Counted from the stretch's first letter, positions 8,415 through 16,960 are shown. The stretch is DNA of 42,764 nucleotides from Phocaeicola sp. (GCA_020026225.1 JAHHQU010000015.1:1-42764), one strand, 5' to 3'. Numbers and translations: made by a program. The notes: generated from the sequence alone by a model not told the origin.

Positions 8415-9176
8415 TTATTTCTTTGTTTCTTCTTTCTTGACCTTCTGCAGTAGATCGGATGCGAAGATAAAGTTGTTCAAACGTTCGTTGGTAGCGGTGA
8501 ACACTTCATCTTTGGTTCCTTCCCACTCCTTATGCCCTTGATAAATGTAAAGGATACTTTCACCGATACCCATCACAGAGTTCATGTCGTGAGTGTTTAT
8601 GATGGTAGTCATGTTGTATTCAGTGGTGATATCATGAATCAATTCATCGATGACCAATGAAGTTTTCGGGTCCAGACCGGAATTCGGTTCGTCACAAAAC
8701 AGGTATTTTGGCTGCAAGGCAATGGCACGTGCGATTGCTACGCGTTTCTGCATGCCTCCACTGATCTCTCCCGGAAACTTGTTCTGTGCATCAATTAGGT
8801 TGACGCGGTCTAAACAGAACTGTGCACGGCGTAGACGGTCTTTGTATGAAGCGTTTGAAAACATGTCCAGTGGAAACATGACATTTCCCAGAACAGAAAG
8901 GGAGTCGAATAAAGCAGCACTTTGAAATATCATTCCCATCTCTCTATGTAGTGCTTTCTTTTCTCCTTTTTTCATGGTCAGAAGGTCTCTGCCGTCGTAT
9001 AACACTTCTCCGTGCTCAGGAGTCAGAAGACCTACGATGCATTTCATCAAGACTGTTTTGCCGGAGCCGCTCTGTCCGATAATCAGATTGGTCTTTCCGT
9101 TTTCAAAACAAAAATCAATATTGTCAAGAACTCTTCGTTCTTCAAACGATTTGCATATAGAATTCAGTTGTATCAT
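8415..9176 (-). CDS. mlaF: ABC transporter ATPase, MlaF-type (phospholipid transport)
   Basis: ATP-binding subunit of an Mla/MCE-type lipid transporter acting at the inner membrane to move phospholipids between the two membranes. Walker A is GQSGSGKT (34-41), the signature is ISGGMQKR (138-145; the GGMxKR form is characteristic of MlaF/Ttg2A ATPases), Walker B is LFCDEPNSGLDP (159-170) and the H-loop is in NTHDMNS. 253 residues. The start codon overlaps the stop of the upstream permease by four bases (ATGA), indicating translational coupling. The MCE-domain substrate-binding partner (MlaD) is not next to it in this window. Confidence 0.9.
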   Translation of the reverse strand: MIQLNSICKSFEERRVLDNIDFCFENGKTNLIIGQSGSGKTVLMKCIVGLLTPEHGEVLYDGRDLLTMKKGEKKALHREMGMIFQSAALFDSLSVLGNVMFPLDMFSNASYKDRLRRAQFCLDRVNLIDAQNKFPGEISGGMQKRVAIARAIALQPKYLFCDEPNSGLDPKTSLVIDELIHDITTEYNMTTIINTHDMNSVMGIGESILYIYQGHKEWEGTKDEVFTATNERLNNFIFASDLLQKVKKEETKK

Positions 9177-9916
9177 CCCATTAACAGTTGAGTAAGTATT
9201 AAATCAGAAAAAAGAATCAGTACGCTGCTTGACACTACAGAGTCTGTGCTGGCCTTACCTACAGCAATGGATCCTCCTTCTACTACGTAGCCGAAGTAAG
9301 CTGAAACGCTGGCGATAATAAAGGCGAAGAACAGAGATTTAATGAAGCTGCACCAAATGTACCATTCTACAAAGTTGTATTGCAGACCATATTCCAAATC
9401 GGTGGCATTCATGATGCCTGCAAACCATGCCGTACTGAAAGCGCCGATGATTCCGGCCCCGATGCTGAATATGACTAGCAGTGGAATCATGGTCATCAGT
9501 CCCAAAATTTTGGGAAGAATCAGGTAAGATGCAGAGTTGATACCCATAATCTCCAGTGCATCAATTTGTTGTGTGACCCGCATGGTTCCTATTTCTGAAG
9601 CTATATTTGAGCCCACTTTCCCGGCGAGAATCAAACACATGATGGATGAAGAAAATTCCAAAAGAAGAATTTCACGTGTGGTATAACCCACCACGAAGCG
9701 TGGCATCCATGGACTTTCAATGTTTAATTTGATTTGGATGCAGATTACAGCACCGATAAAGAAAGATATCAGCAGAACGATACCGATAGAATTGATTCCT
9801 AATTTATATATTTCGTTTATATATTGTTTGAAATATACTCGGAAACGTTCTGGCCGCGAGAAAACTTTCCCCATAAGCATGAGGTAGGTCCCTAATGTCG
9901 AGATTGGTTTTAGCAT
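9173..9916 (-). CDS. mlaE: MlaE-type permease of the lipid ABC transporter
   Basis: 247-residue integral membrane protein of the MlaE/YrbE permease family, partner of the adjacent ATPase. It has several hydrophobic segments and the conserved core LILAGKVGSNIASEIGTMRVTQQIDALEIMGI, the family hallmark (GR.[20 protein letters not shown] type). The ATG at 9916 lies 22 bases downstream of a minus-strand -7 element. It is divergent from lptB, so two envelope-lipid systems share the same intergenic region. Confidence 0.92.
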   Translation of the reverse strand: MLKPISTLGTYLMLMGKVFSRPERFRVYFKQYINEIYKLGINSIGIVLLISFFIGAVICIQIKLNIESPWMPRFVVGYTTREILLLEFSSSIMCLILAGKVGSNIASEIGTMRVTQQIDALEIMGINSASYLILPKILGLMTMIPLLVIFSIGAGIIGAFSTAWFAGIMNATDLEYGLQYNFVEWYIWCSFIKSLFFAFIIASVSAYFGYVVEGGSIAVGKASTDSVVSSSVLILFSDLILTQLLMG

Positions 9917-9937
9917 ATTTGTTCGTTTTGTTTGCTA

Positions 9938-9945
9938 CAAAATTA
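9938..9945 (-). promoter_or_regulatory. -7 element for mlaE-mlaF
   Basis: On the minus strand the site reads TAATTTTG, matching TAnnTTTG, 22 bases before the mlaE start. I see no convincing upstream TTTG. Confidence 0.45.
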
Positions 9946-10018
9946 CGTTTTTTTGCCTAATTATAATAAAAGATGTGATGAAATTCGAGTATACTACCAC
10001 ATAACCCAAGATTTTTAC

Positions 10019-10026
10019 TACTTTTG
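10019..10026 (+). promoter_or_regulatory. -7 element for lptB
   Basis: TACTTTTG matches TAnnTTTG and lies only 18 bases before the lptB ATG, predicting a very short leader of roughly ten bases. Confidence 0.5.
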
Positions 10027-10044
10027 TCACAAATATAAAGCATT

Positions 10045-10860
10045 ATGGCAGAACAGGAAAATATTCAGCAATCGGTACAATCTCAGGAACACTTTGAGCT
10101 TCCTTCTGACGGTCGTATGGTGCTTCGAACCGAAAACCTTGTGAAGAAATACGGGAAACGTACTGTAGTCAGTCACGTTTCTATCAATGTGAAGCAAGGT
10201 GAAATCGTTGGCTTGTTGGGCCCGAATGGTGCCGGAAAGACAACCTCTTTCTATATGACAACTGGTTTGATTGTACCTAATGAAGGACATATCTATTTGA
10301 ATGATCAGGACATCACTTCATATCCTGTGTACAAACGTGCACAGAACGGTATTGGTTATTTGGCTCAGGAAGCTTCTGTATTCCGTAAGATGAGTGTAGA
10401 AGATAATATTGCCTCTGTTTTGGAATTGACCAATAAAAGTGCGGAATATCAAAAGGATAAGCTGGAAAGCCTGATCGCTGAATTCCGATTGCAGAAAGTG
10501 CGCAAGAACTTGGGAGACCAACTTTCTGGTGGAGAACGTCGACGTACAGAAATAGCCCGATGTCTGGCTATTGACCCGAAGTTCATTATGCTTGACGAAC
10601 CATTCGCAGGAGTTGACCCGATTGCCGTGGAAGATATCCAGCACATCGTTTGGAAGTTGAAGGACAAAAATATCGGTATCTTGATTACTGACCATAATGT
10701 ACAAGAAACATTGAGTATTACAGATCGCGCTTATCTGTTGTTTGAAGGGAAAATCCTTTTCCAGGGTACCCCGGAAGAATTGGCAGAGAATAAAATTGTG
10801 CGTGAAAAGTATTTAAGTAACAGCTTTGTGTTGCGAAGAAAAGATTTCCAAGTCGGATAG
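10045..10860 (+). CDS. lptB: LPS export ABC transporter ATP-binding protein LptB
   Basis: Cytoplasmic ATPase that drives LptFG extraction of lipopolysaccharide from the inner membrane into the Lpt bridge. Walker A GPNGAGKT is at 59-66, signature LSGGERRR at 160-167, Walker B FIMLDEPFAGVDP around Asp184-Glu185, and the H-loop in TDHNV. FYMTTGLI, GYLAQEASVFRK and the C-terminal YLLFEGKI are typical of LptB. At 271 residues it is longer than enterobacterial LptB because of an approximately 24-residue polar N-terminal extension before the ABC core. The ATG lies just after a -7 element. No LptF/G gene is in the window. Confidence 0.93.
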   Translation: MAEQENIQQSVQSQEHFELPSDGRMVLRTENLVKKYGKRTVVSHVSINVKQGEIVGLLGPNGAGKTTSFYMTTGLIVPNEGHIYLNDQDITSYPVYKRAQNGIGYLAQEASVFRKMSVEDNIASVLELTNKSAEYQKDKLESLIAEFRLQKVRKNLGDQLSGGERRRTEIARCLAIDPKFIMLDEPFAGVDPIAVEDIQHIVWKLKDKNIGILITDHNVQETLSITDRAYLLFEGKILFQGTPEELAENKIVREKYLSNSFVLRRKDFQVG

Positions 10861-10968
10861 GAATGCATTTTATCGGTGTCCGGTTTTTATTAAATATAAT
10901 CTACTGGCCTAATAAATACGAAATTACATTTTTTAGCTTGACTCTTTGGTAATTGTGAGATTAAACAC

Positions 10969-10976
10969 TATTTTTG
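10969..10976 (+). promoter_or_regulatory. Promoter for tig (-7 TATTTTTG, -33 TTTG)
   Basis: The -7 element TATTTTTG is preceded by TTTG at 10945-10948, a 20-base spacing typical of Bacteroidota promoters. The expected start is near 10983, giving a roughly 55-nt A/T-rich leader. Confidence 0.65.
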
Positions 10977-11038
10977 CAACCTAATTTTAGGCTTTATAGA
11001 CCCAAGAAATATTAATAATTAAATAAAATAATACGGAA

Positions 11039-12385
11039 ATGAATATTTCATTACAGAACGTAAACAATGTAAGCGCAGTGCTTACTGCTCAGATTGAAAA
11101 AGCTGATTATCAGGAAAAGGTAGAAAAGGCGTTGAAGAATATCCGCCAGAAAGTAAATATGCCAGGATTTCGTCAGGGACATGTTCCTGCAAGCTTGGTT
11201 AAGAAACAGTACGGTGTTTCTGTATTGCTTGAAGAAATCGACAAGTTGCTTCAGGAAAAAGTGGGTGAATACATCCGCGAAAACAAAGTGAACATGTTGG
11301 GTACTCCTCTTCCAAAAGAAAATCAAATCAATTTCGAAACTGAAGAAAACTTCGAATTCTCTTTCGATATTGCTTTGGCTCCAGAATTCTCTATCGAATT
11401 GTCAAAAGAAGATACAGTTGATTACTTTGACATTGAAGTAACTGACGAAATGGTTGACCAGCAGGTTAAGATGTATACTCAGCGTACTGCAAAATACGAC
11501 AAAGTGGAAGAATATCAGGAAAATGATATGTTGAAAGGTTTGTTGGCTGAGTTGGATGAAAACGGCAACACTAAAGAAGGTGGTCTTCAGGTAGAAGGTG
11601 CAGTTATGATGCCATCATACATGAAGAACGACGACCAGAAAGCAATCTTCAACGGTGCAAAGAACAATACAGTATTGGTATTCAACCCATCTGTAGCATT
11701 CGACAATAACGAAATCGAACTTTCTTCTATGTTGAAAGTGAAGAAAGAAGAAGTTGCTAATTACAAAGGTAACTTCAGCTTCCAGATTGAAGAAATCACT
11801 CGTATGATTCCAGGTGACTTGAATCAGGAATTGTTCGACCAAGTTTTGGGCGAAGGCAAAGCACACAATGAAGAAGAATTCCGTGCTCAGATCAAGGAAA
11901 GCATCGCTGGTCAGTTCGCACAGGACAGCGATTATAAGTTCATGATTGATTTGCGTGCTCATACAATGAACAAAGTTGGCAAATTGGAATTCGCTGACGA
12001 TTTGATGAAGCGTATCATGATTGACAATAACAAGGACAAGGGCGAAGAATACGTAAACGAAAACTACGACAAGAGCCTTGAAGAATTGACTTGGCACTTG
12101 ATTAAAGAAAAATTGGTTGCTGCTAACAACATCAAGATTGAACAGTCTGACATCAATGACATGGCAAAAGAAGCAACTCGTGCTCAGTTCGCTCAGTACG
12201 GCATGTTCAACGTTCCTGAAGAATTGTTGGAAAACTACTCTAAGGAAATGTTGAAGAAACGTGAAAGCGTTGAAGCATTGGTTAACCGTGCTATTGAAAA
12301 CAAATTGGCTGCAGCTGTTAAGGAACAGGTTAACTTGAACCGCAAGACTGTTTCTGCTGAAGAATTCAATAAGAACTTTCAATAA
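11039..12385 (+). CDS. tig: Trigger factor
   Basis: Ribosome-associated chaperone that meets nascent chains at the tunnel exit. The ribosome-binding signature GFRQGHVP is at 43-50 in the N-terminal domain. The C-terminal half is the long helical chaperone domain. The middle region (about 145-255), where the FKBP-type prolyl isomerase domain normally sits, lacks the usual GG...F.LG.G..IPGFE pattern, so it is probably degenerate or isomerase-inactive; this is inference from motif absence. 448 residues, normal for the family. It is followed by clpP and clpX, the conserved tig-clpP-clpX order. Codon usage looks biased towards GAA, TTG and CGT, as for a highly expressed gene. Confidence 0.95.
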   Translation: MNISLQNVNNVSAVLTAQIEKADYQEKVEKALKNIRQKVNMPGFRQGHVPASLVKKQYGVSVLLEEIDKLLQEKVGEYIRENKVNMLGTPLPKENQINFETEENFEFSFDIALAPEFSIELSKEDTVDYFDIEVTDEMVDQQVKMYTQRTAKYDKVEEYQENDMLKGLLAELDENGNTKEGGLQVEGAVMMPSYMKNDDQKAIFNGAKNNTVLVFNPSVAFDNNEIELSSMLKVKKEEVANYKGNFSFQIEEITRMIPGDLNQELFDQVLGEGKAHNEEEFRAQIKESIAGQFAQDSDYKFMIDLRAHTMNKVGKLEFADDLMKRIMIDNNKDKGEEYVNENYDKSLEELTWHLIKEKLVAANNIKIEQSDINDMAKEATRAQFAQYGMFNVPEELLENYSKEMLKKRESVEALVNRAIENKLAAAVKEQVNLNRKTVSAEEFNKNFQ

Positions 12386-12423
12386 TTAGTTGGCGGCATT
12401 CCTAAGCTGCCAAGCTGGTTAAG

Positions 12424-12512
12424 AAGGGGGCTTTTAACCAAAGCTTTTCACAAGGACGCAAGGATATAGTACCTTTGTCCTATAGGGAAAAAGGTAGGTT
12501 AAAAGCCTCCTT
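12424..12512 (+). other. Large nested stem-loop in the tig-clpP spacer
   Basis: A 16-bp outer stem with one G.U pair joins 12424-12439 (AAGGGGGCTTTTAACC) to 12497-12512 (GGTTAAAAGCCTCCTT). Inside are AGGAC (12453-12457)/GTCCT (12477-12481) and AAGG (12460-12463)/CCTT (12472-12475). The inner region contains the probable clpP -7 element. No long T-run follows, so it is not a plain terminator; an attenuator, mRNA stabiliser or processing site are possibilities. Confidence 0.55.
12470..12477 (+). promoter_or_regulatory. Probable clpP -7 element inside the stem-loop
   Basis: TACCTTTG matches TAnnTTTG, with TTTTC near 12444-12448 about 21 bases upstream. It predicts a start near 12484 and a leader of about 57 nt that carries only the 3' arm of the large stem. 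Confidence 0.45.
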
Positions 12513-12540
12513 TATATTCACATATATAATACATATAATA

Positions 12541-13212
12541 ATGGACGATTTTAGAAAATATGCTACCAAGCATTTGGGCATGAACGGTATGGTACTTGAC
12601 GATGTGATTAAGTCGCAGGCCGGTTATCTGAATCCTTATATCCTGGAAGAACGTCAGTTGAACGTAACTCAGCTCGACGTTTTCTCACGATTGATGATGG
12701 ATCGTATCATTTTCCTTGGCACAGAAATCAATGACTATACGGCCAATACCTTACAGGCGCAGTTGTTGTATCTGGATTCGGTAGATGCAGAAAAGGATAT
12801 TTCCATTTACATCAATTCTCCAGGTGGTTCTGTTTATGCTGGTTTGGGCATTTATGATACCATGCAGTTCATTAACTGTGACGTAGCGACTATCTGTACC
12901 GGTATGGCAGCTTCTATGGCAGCTGTATTGCTGGTAGCTGGTAAGGATGGAAAACGTTCGGCTCTGACCCATTCAAGAGTAATGATTCATCAGCCGATGG
13001 GTGGCGCTCAAGGACAAGCTTCAGATATCGAAATTACCGCTCGTGAAATTCAGAAGTTGAAGAAAGAGCTATATACGATTATTGCAGACCATTCTCATAC
13101 AGAATTTGATAAGGTATGGGCTGATTCTGACCGTGATTATTGGATGACAGCTCAGGAGGCAAAAGATTACGGTATGATTGATACCGTTTTGTGCCGCAAA
13201 CCATCATTGTAA
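12541..13212 (+). CDS. clpP: ATP-dependent Clp protease proteolytic subunit
   Basis: Serine peptidase that forms the barrel of ClpXP. The catalytic triad is Ser125 (GMAASMA), His150 (MIHQPMGG) and Asp199 (DRDYWM), with the 25- and 49-residue spacings of canonical ClpP. INSPGGSVYAGLGIYDTMQ is also diagnostic. I chose the ATG at 12541, which gives 223 residues beginning MDDFRKYATKHLG. An in-frame TTG 66 bases upstream is open but lies inside the promoter and hairpin and would add residues unlike the family. The roughly 30-residue N-terminal stretch before the conserved core may be a propeptide. Its unfoldase partner clpX is next. Confidence 0.96.
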   Translation: MDDFRKYATKHLGMNGMVLDDVIKSQAGYLNPYILEERQLNVTQLDVFSRLMMDRIIFLGTEINDYTANTLQAQLLYLDSVDAEKDISIYINSPGGSVYAGLGIYDTMQFINCDVATICTGMAASMAAVLLVAGKDGKRSALTHSRVMIHQPMGGAQGQASDIEITAREIQKLKKELYTIIADHSHTEFDKVWADSDRDYWMTAQEAKDYGMIDTVLCRKPSL

Positions 13213-13213
13213 A

Positions 13214-13260
13214 TAAACAATAGCTTGTGTTGCTGTATTGTCAATACAGGCTATTGTTTA
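13214..13260 (+). other. Nested hairpin between clpP and clpX
   Basis: An 11-bp outer stem TAAACAATAGC/GCTATTGTTTA (13214-13224 and 13250-13260) directly encloses a second stem CTGTATTG/CAATACAG (13233-13240 and 13242-13249), with an unpaired 8-nt segment (13225-13232) on the 5' side. It begins just after the clpP stop codon. There is no T-run, so it is more likely an mRNA processing or stability element than a terminator. Confidence 0.55.
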
Positions 13261-13294
13261 ATGGATAATACAAACAAATTAAATTAAACGGACT

Positions 13295-14545
13295 TTGGAA
13301 GATAATAATAAATCATCTAGAAGTAAACGAAAATGTAGTTTCTGCGGATTGCCGGAAAAACAGGTTGGCTTTATGTTGGAAGGTCAAGGTGTTTATATCT
13401 GTAACAATTGCGTAGAACGTGCACATGAGATTGTTCAGGAAATCATAGGGAAGCAGCAGCCAGAGGTCAATGATCTGGATTTAAAGGAACTTCCCAAACC
13501 AAAAGATATTAAAGAATTCTTAGATCAATATGTCATTGGCCAAGATGATGCAAAGCGCTATCTCTCTGTGGCTGTATACAATCATTATAAGCGCTTGTTG
13601 CAACCTGCTGATCAGAATGATGTTGAAATTGAAAAGTCAAACATCATCATGGTAGGAAGCACAGGTACTGGAAAAACGCTGTTGGCACGTACCATTGCCA
13701 AATTGCTGCATGTCCCTTTTACTATCGTTGACGCAACCGTTTTGACGGAAGCAGGTTACGTGGGTGAAGATATTGAGAGTATCTTGACTCGTCTGCTTCA
13801 GGCTTCTGACTATAATGTGGAAGAAGCGGAACGCGGTATCGTATTTATTGATGAAATTGACAAGATTGCTCGTAAGAGTGATAATCCGTCTATTACCCGT
13901 GATGTAAGTGGTGAAGGCGTTCAGCAAGGACTATTGAAATTACTGGAAGGCTCAGTGGTGAATGTGCCTCCACAAGGTGGACGCAAGCATCCTGACCAGA
14001 AGATGATTCCAGTAAATACCAAAAATATCCTCTTTATTTGTGGAGGAGCTTTTGATGGCATCGAACGTAAGATAGCACAGCGCTTGAATACACACGTTGT
14101 GGGTTATCGTTCGGTTAATGAAACGGTGAAGATTGATAGAAGCAATCTGATGCAATATATTGCACCGCAAGATTTGAAATCATTTGGCCTGATTCCCGAG
14201 ATTATCGGTCGTCTGCCAGTCCTTACTTACTTGAATCCGCTTGATCGCGTTGCTTTGAGAAATATTCTGACTGAACCAAAGAACTCAATCATCAAGCAGT
14301 ACGTCAAACTGTTTGCCATGGATGGAGTAACTTTGGAATTTGAGCCTGAAGTCTTTGAATACATTGTAGACAAGGCTGTAGAATACAAATTAGGTGCCAG
14401 GGGACTTCGCTCAATAGTAGAAAGCATCATGATGGACACCATGTTTGAAATACCTTCAAATAAGGTAGAAAAGTACACGGTGACTCTTGATTATGCGAAA
14501 GAGCAGATGGGCAAAGCTAATCTGTCGAGATTGCAGATGGCTTGA
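13295..14545 (+). CDS. clpX: ATP-dependent Clp protease ATP-binding subunit ClpX
   Basis: AAA+ unfoldase that delivers substrates to ClpP. The N-terminal zinc-binding domain has Cys14, Cys17, Cys36 and Cys39. Walker A is GSTGTGKT (121-128), Walker B FIDEID (Asp186-Asp189), and pore loop GYVGED lies between them. The loop that docks into ClpP, IGF in E. coli, reads VGY here (269-271). 416 residues. The only start that keeps the zinc domain is TTG at 13295 (MEDNNKSSRSKRKCSFCG). Spacing from clpP is 82 bases with a nested hairpin but no terminator, so co-transcription with clpP is likely. Confidence 0.96.
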   Translation: MEDNNKSSRSKRKCSFCGLPEKQVGFMLEGQGVYICNNCVERAHEIVQEIIGKQQPEVNDLDLKELPKPKDIKEFLDQYVIGQDDAKRYLSVAVYNHYKRLLQPADQNDVEIEKSNIIMVGSTGTGKTLLARTIAKLLHVPFTIVDATVLTEAGYVGEDIESILTRLLQASDYNVEEAERGIVFIDEIDKIARKSDNPSITRDVSGEGVQQGLLKLLEGSVVNVPPQGGRKHPDQKMIPVNTKNILFICGGAFDGIERKIAQRLNTHVVGYRSVNETVKIDRSNLMQYIAPQDLKSFGLIPEIIGRLPVLTYLNPLDRVALRNILTEPKNSIIKQYVKLFAMDGVTLEFEPEVFEYIVDKAVEYKLGARGLRSIVESIMMDTMFEIPSNKVEKYTVTLDYAKEQMGKANLSRLQMA

Positions 14546-14619
14546 TAAGGTGATTTTTGTAAAATAAGTTTTTCGGTGAGAAAAGTCTCGATAAATTGTG
14601 TAATTTAAAAAGTTGTTTA

Positions 14620-14627
14620 TAACTTTG
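14620..14627 (+). promoter_or_regulatory. Promoter for recQ (-7 TAACTTTG, -33 TTG)
   Basis: TAACTTTG with TTG at 14596-14598, a spacing of 21 bases. It gives a leader of about 50 nt before the recQ ATG. Confidence 0.6.
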
Positions 14628-14682
14628 TTACAATAGAGGCTTAAAAGAAACATTTTAAAGAATCACTAAATCATAAGATACA

Positions 14683-16866
14683 ATGACGGAAAACATAAAT
14701 TTAACGGCCGAACTGAAACGTTATTTTGGCTTTGATACCTTTAAAGGTAATCAAGAAGCCATTATTCGAAATCTTCTTGCAGGAAATGATACGTTTGTGC
14801 TTATGCCTACAGGAGGCGGAAAATCGTTGTGTTACCAGTTGCCTTCTCTTTTGATGGAAGGTACAGCTATTGTAATATCTCCGCTCATTGCTCTTATGAA
14901 AAACCAGGTTGACGCCATGCGGAATTACAGTGAAGATGATGGAGTGGCACACTACATCAATTCTTCCTTGTCCAAATCGGCTATTGACCAGGTTAAATCG
15001 GATATCCTTAGTGGAAAGACCAAGCTGCTGTATGTGGCTCCGGAGTCACTGACTAAGGAAGAGAATGTGGAATTCTTGAAAAATGTAAAGATCTCTTTTT
15101 ATGCGATAGATGAGGCTCATTGTATTTCAGAATGGGGACATGATTTCCGGCCTGAATACCGGCGGATTCGACCGATTATCAACGAAATCGGAAGAGCACC
15201 GCTGATTGCGCTTACAGCTACGGCTACTCCGAAAGTAAAGATGGACATTCAGAAGAATTTGGGAATGACAGAGTCTGCCGAATTCAAATCTTCCTTCAAT
15301 CGTCCCAATCTTTATTATGAAGTTCGTGCCAAGACAGAAAATATAGATCGTGATATCATCAAGTTTATCAAGCAGAATCCTGAAAAGTCGGGAATCATTT
15401 ATTGCTTGAGCCGTAAGAAGGTAGAAGAATTGGCCGAGATTCTTCAGGCTAACGGAATCAAGGCTCGTCCGTATCATGCAGGTATGGATGCTGCTACCCG
15501 CAATGCCAATCAAGATGATTTCTTGAAAGAAGACATTGATGTCATTGTAGCTACCATAGCATTTGGTATGGGCATTGATAAGCCTGATGTACGTTTCGTC
15601 ATCCATTACGATATGCCGAAGAGTCTTGAAGGATATTATCAAGAGACAGGTCGTGCAGGCCGTGATGGTGGAGAAGGAAGATGTATTACGTTCTATTCAA
15701 ATAAGGATCTTCAGAAATTGGAGAAGTTCATGCAAGGAAAACCTATTTCGGAACAAGAGATAGGAAAACAGCTCTTGCTTGAGACGGCAGCTTACGCAGA
15801 GTCATCCGTTTGTCGCAGAAAAGTATTGTTGCACTACTTTGGAGAAGATTACACCGAAGAAAACTGTGGAAATTGTGATAACTGTTTAAATCCTAAAAAA
15901 CAAGTGGAGGCTCAGGATTCATTATGTGCAGTGATTGAAACAATCATTGCCGTGAAAGAAAATTTCAAACAAGATTATATAATAGATGTGCTTTTGGGAA
16001 AAGAAACTTCAGAAGTATTGGATCATAAGCACGAAGAACTCGAAGTCTTTGGCTCGGGTATGGGAACTGAGGACCGTATTTGGAATGCGGTAATCCGTCA
16101 GGCTCTGATAGCAGGCTATTTGTCGAAAGATGTGGAAAATTATGGCTTGCTGAAGGTTACTCCTGAAGGGAAGAAGTTCTTGAAGAAACCGAAATCGTTC
16201 AAGATTGTTGAAGATAACGATTTTGAAGAAGAGGAAATAGAAGAAACTCCATTGCGTGGCGGTGCTTCTTGTGCGGTTGACCCTGCATTGTATGCTATGC
16301 TGAAAGATTTGCGCAAGAAGATGGCCAAGAAGTTGGATGTTCCTCCTTACGTTATCTTCCAAGATCCTTCTTTGGAAGCGATGGCTACTATTTATCCGAT
16401 CACTTTGGAAGAATTGCAGAATATTCTGGGCGTAGGAGCCGGTAAGGCTAAACGTTATGGAAAAGAGTTCTGCGAACTGATCAAGAGACATTGTGAAGAG
16501 AATGAGATTGATCGTCCGGAGGACCTGCGTGTACGTACGGTTGCAAACAAGTCTAAATTGAAGGTTTCTATTATCCAGAGCATCGACCGTAAAGTGGAAC
16601 TGGACGATATTGCTGTAGCAAAAGGCATTGATTTCGTAGAATTGCTGGATGAAATAGAAGCAATCGTTTATTCTGGAACCAAACTGAATATCGATTATTT
16701 CTTGAATGAGATTATGGATGAAGATCATATGGAAGACATCTATGATTATTTCAAGGAATCGACAACCGATAGCATAGAAGATGCGATGGAAGAATTGGGC
16801 GATGATTATACTGAAGAAGAAATTCGCTTGGTACGTATCAAGTTTATTTCTGAAATGGCCAATTGA
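14683..16866 (+). CDS. recQ: ATP-dependent DNA helicase RecQ
   Basis: 3'-5' superfamily 2 helicase for recombination and fork repair. GGGKS (44-48) is the Walker A core, DEAH (143-146) motif II, TATATPK motif III, and QETGRAGRDG motif VI. The zinc-binding RQC subdomain has Cys377, Cys395, Cys398 and Cys401. A winged-helix region follows, then an HRDC domain at about 525-600 (LDVPPYVIFQDPSLEAMA). An additional acidic C-terminal segment brings the length to 727 residues, longer than E. coli RecQ (about 610); this long form is common in Bacteroidales as far as I know. It has its own promoter and a strong terminator. Confidence 0.95.
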   Translation: MTENINLTAELKRYFGFDTFKGNQEAIIRNLLAGNDTFVLMPTGGGKSLCYQLPSLLMEGTAIVISPLIALMKNQVDAMRNYSEDDGVAHYINSSLSKSAIDQVKSDILSGKTKLLYVAPESLTKEENVEFLKNVKISFYAIDEAHCISEWGHDFRPEYRRIRPIINEIGRAPLIALTATATPKVKMDIQKNLGMTESAEFKSSFNRPNLYYEVRAKTENIDRDIIKFIKQNPEKSGIIYCLSRKKVEELAEILQANGIKARPYHAGMDAATRNANQDDFLKEDIDVIVATIAFGMGIDKPDVRFVIHYDMPKSLEGYYQETGRAGRDGGEGRCITFYSNKDLQKLEKFMQGKPISEQEIGKQLLLETAAYAESSVCRRKVLLHYFGEDYTEENCGNCDNCLNPKKQVEAQDSLCAVIETIIAVKENFKQDYIIDVLLGKETSEVLDHKHEELEVFGSGMGTEDRIWNAVIRQALIAGYLSKDVENYGLLKVTPEGKKFLKKPKSFKIVEDNDFEEEEIEETPLRGGASCAVDPALYAMLKDLRKKMAKKLDVPPYVIFQDPSLEAMATIYPITLEELQNILGVGAGKAKRYGKEFCELIKRHCEENEIDRPEDLRVRTVANKSKLKVSIIQSIDRKVELDDIAVAKGIDFVELLDEIEAIVYSGTKLNIDYFLNEIMDEDHMEDIYDYFKESTTDSIEDAMEELGDDYTEEEIRLVRIKFISEMAN

Positions 16867-16896
16867 TTTTTTGCATCTGTCAATGTTTGCTTAAAG

Positions 16897-16960
16897 AGCG
16901 TAAAGCCTTATTGAAGAGAATAAATTCTTTTTCTCAATAAGACTTTACGCTTTTCTTTTT
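16897..16960 (+). terminator. Terminator after recQ
   Basis: AGCGTAAAG/CTTTACGCT (16897-16905 and 16943-16951) continues as CTTATTGA/TCAATAAG (16907-16914 and 16934-16941) with one mismatch, followed by TTTCTTTTT. Confidence 0.8.

Noticed and set aside
11615..12382. 255-codon minus-strand frame opposite tig
   Set aside because: It is the antisense shadow of the strongly codon-biased tig gene; the peptide is Phe/Val/Gln-rich nonsense.
12475..12540. Upstream extension of clpP by 22 codons from a TTG
   Set aside because: It runs through the promoter and hairpin; the ATG at 12541 gives the family N-terminus.
16009..16728. 239-codon minus-strand frame opposite recQ
   Set aside because: Shadow of the intact HRDC/C-terminal part of recQ, with no independent promoter or family likeness.
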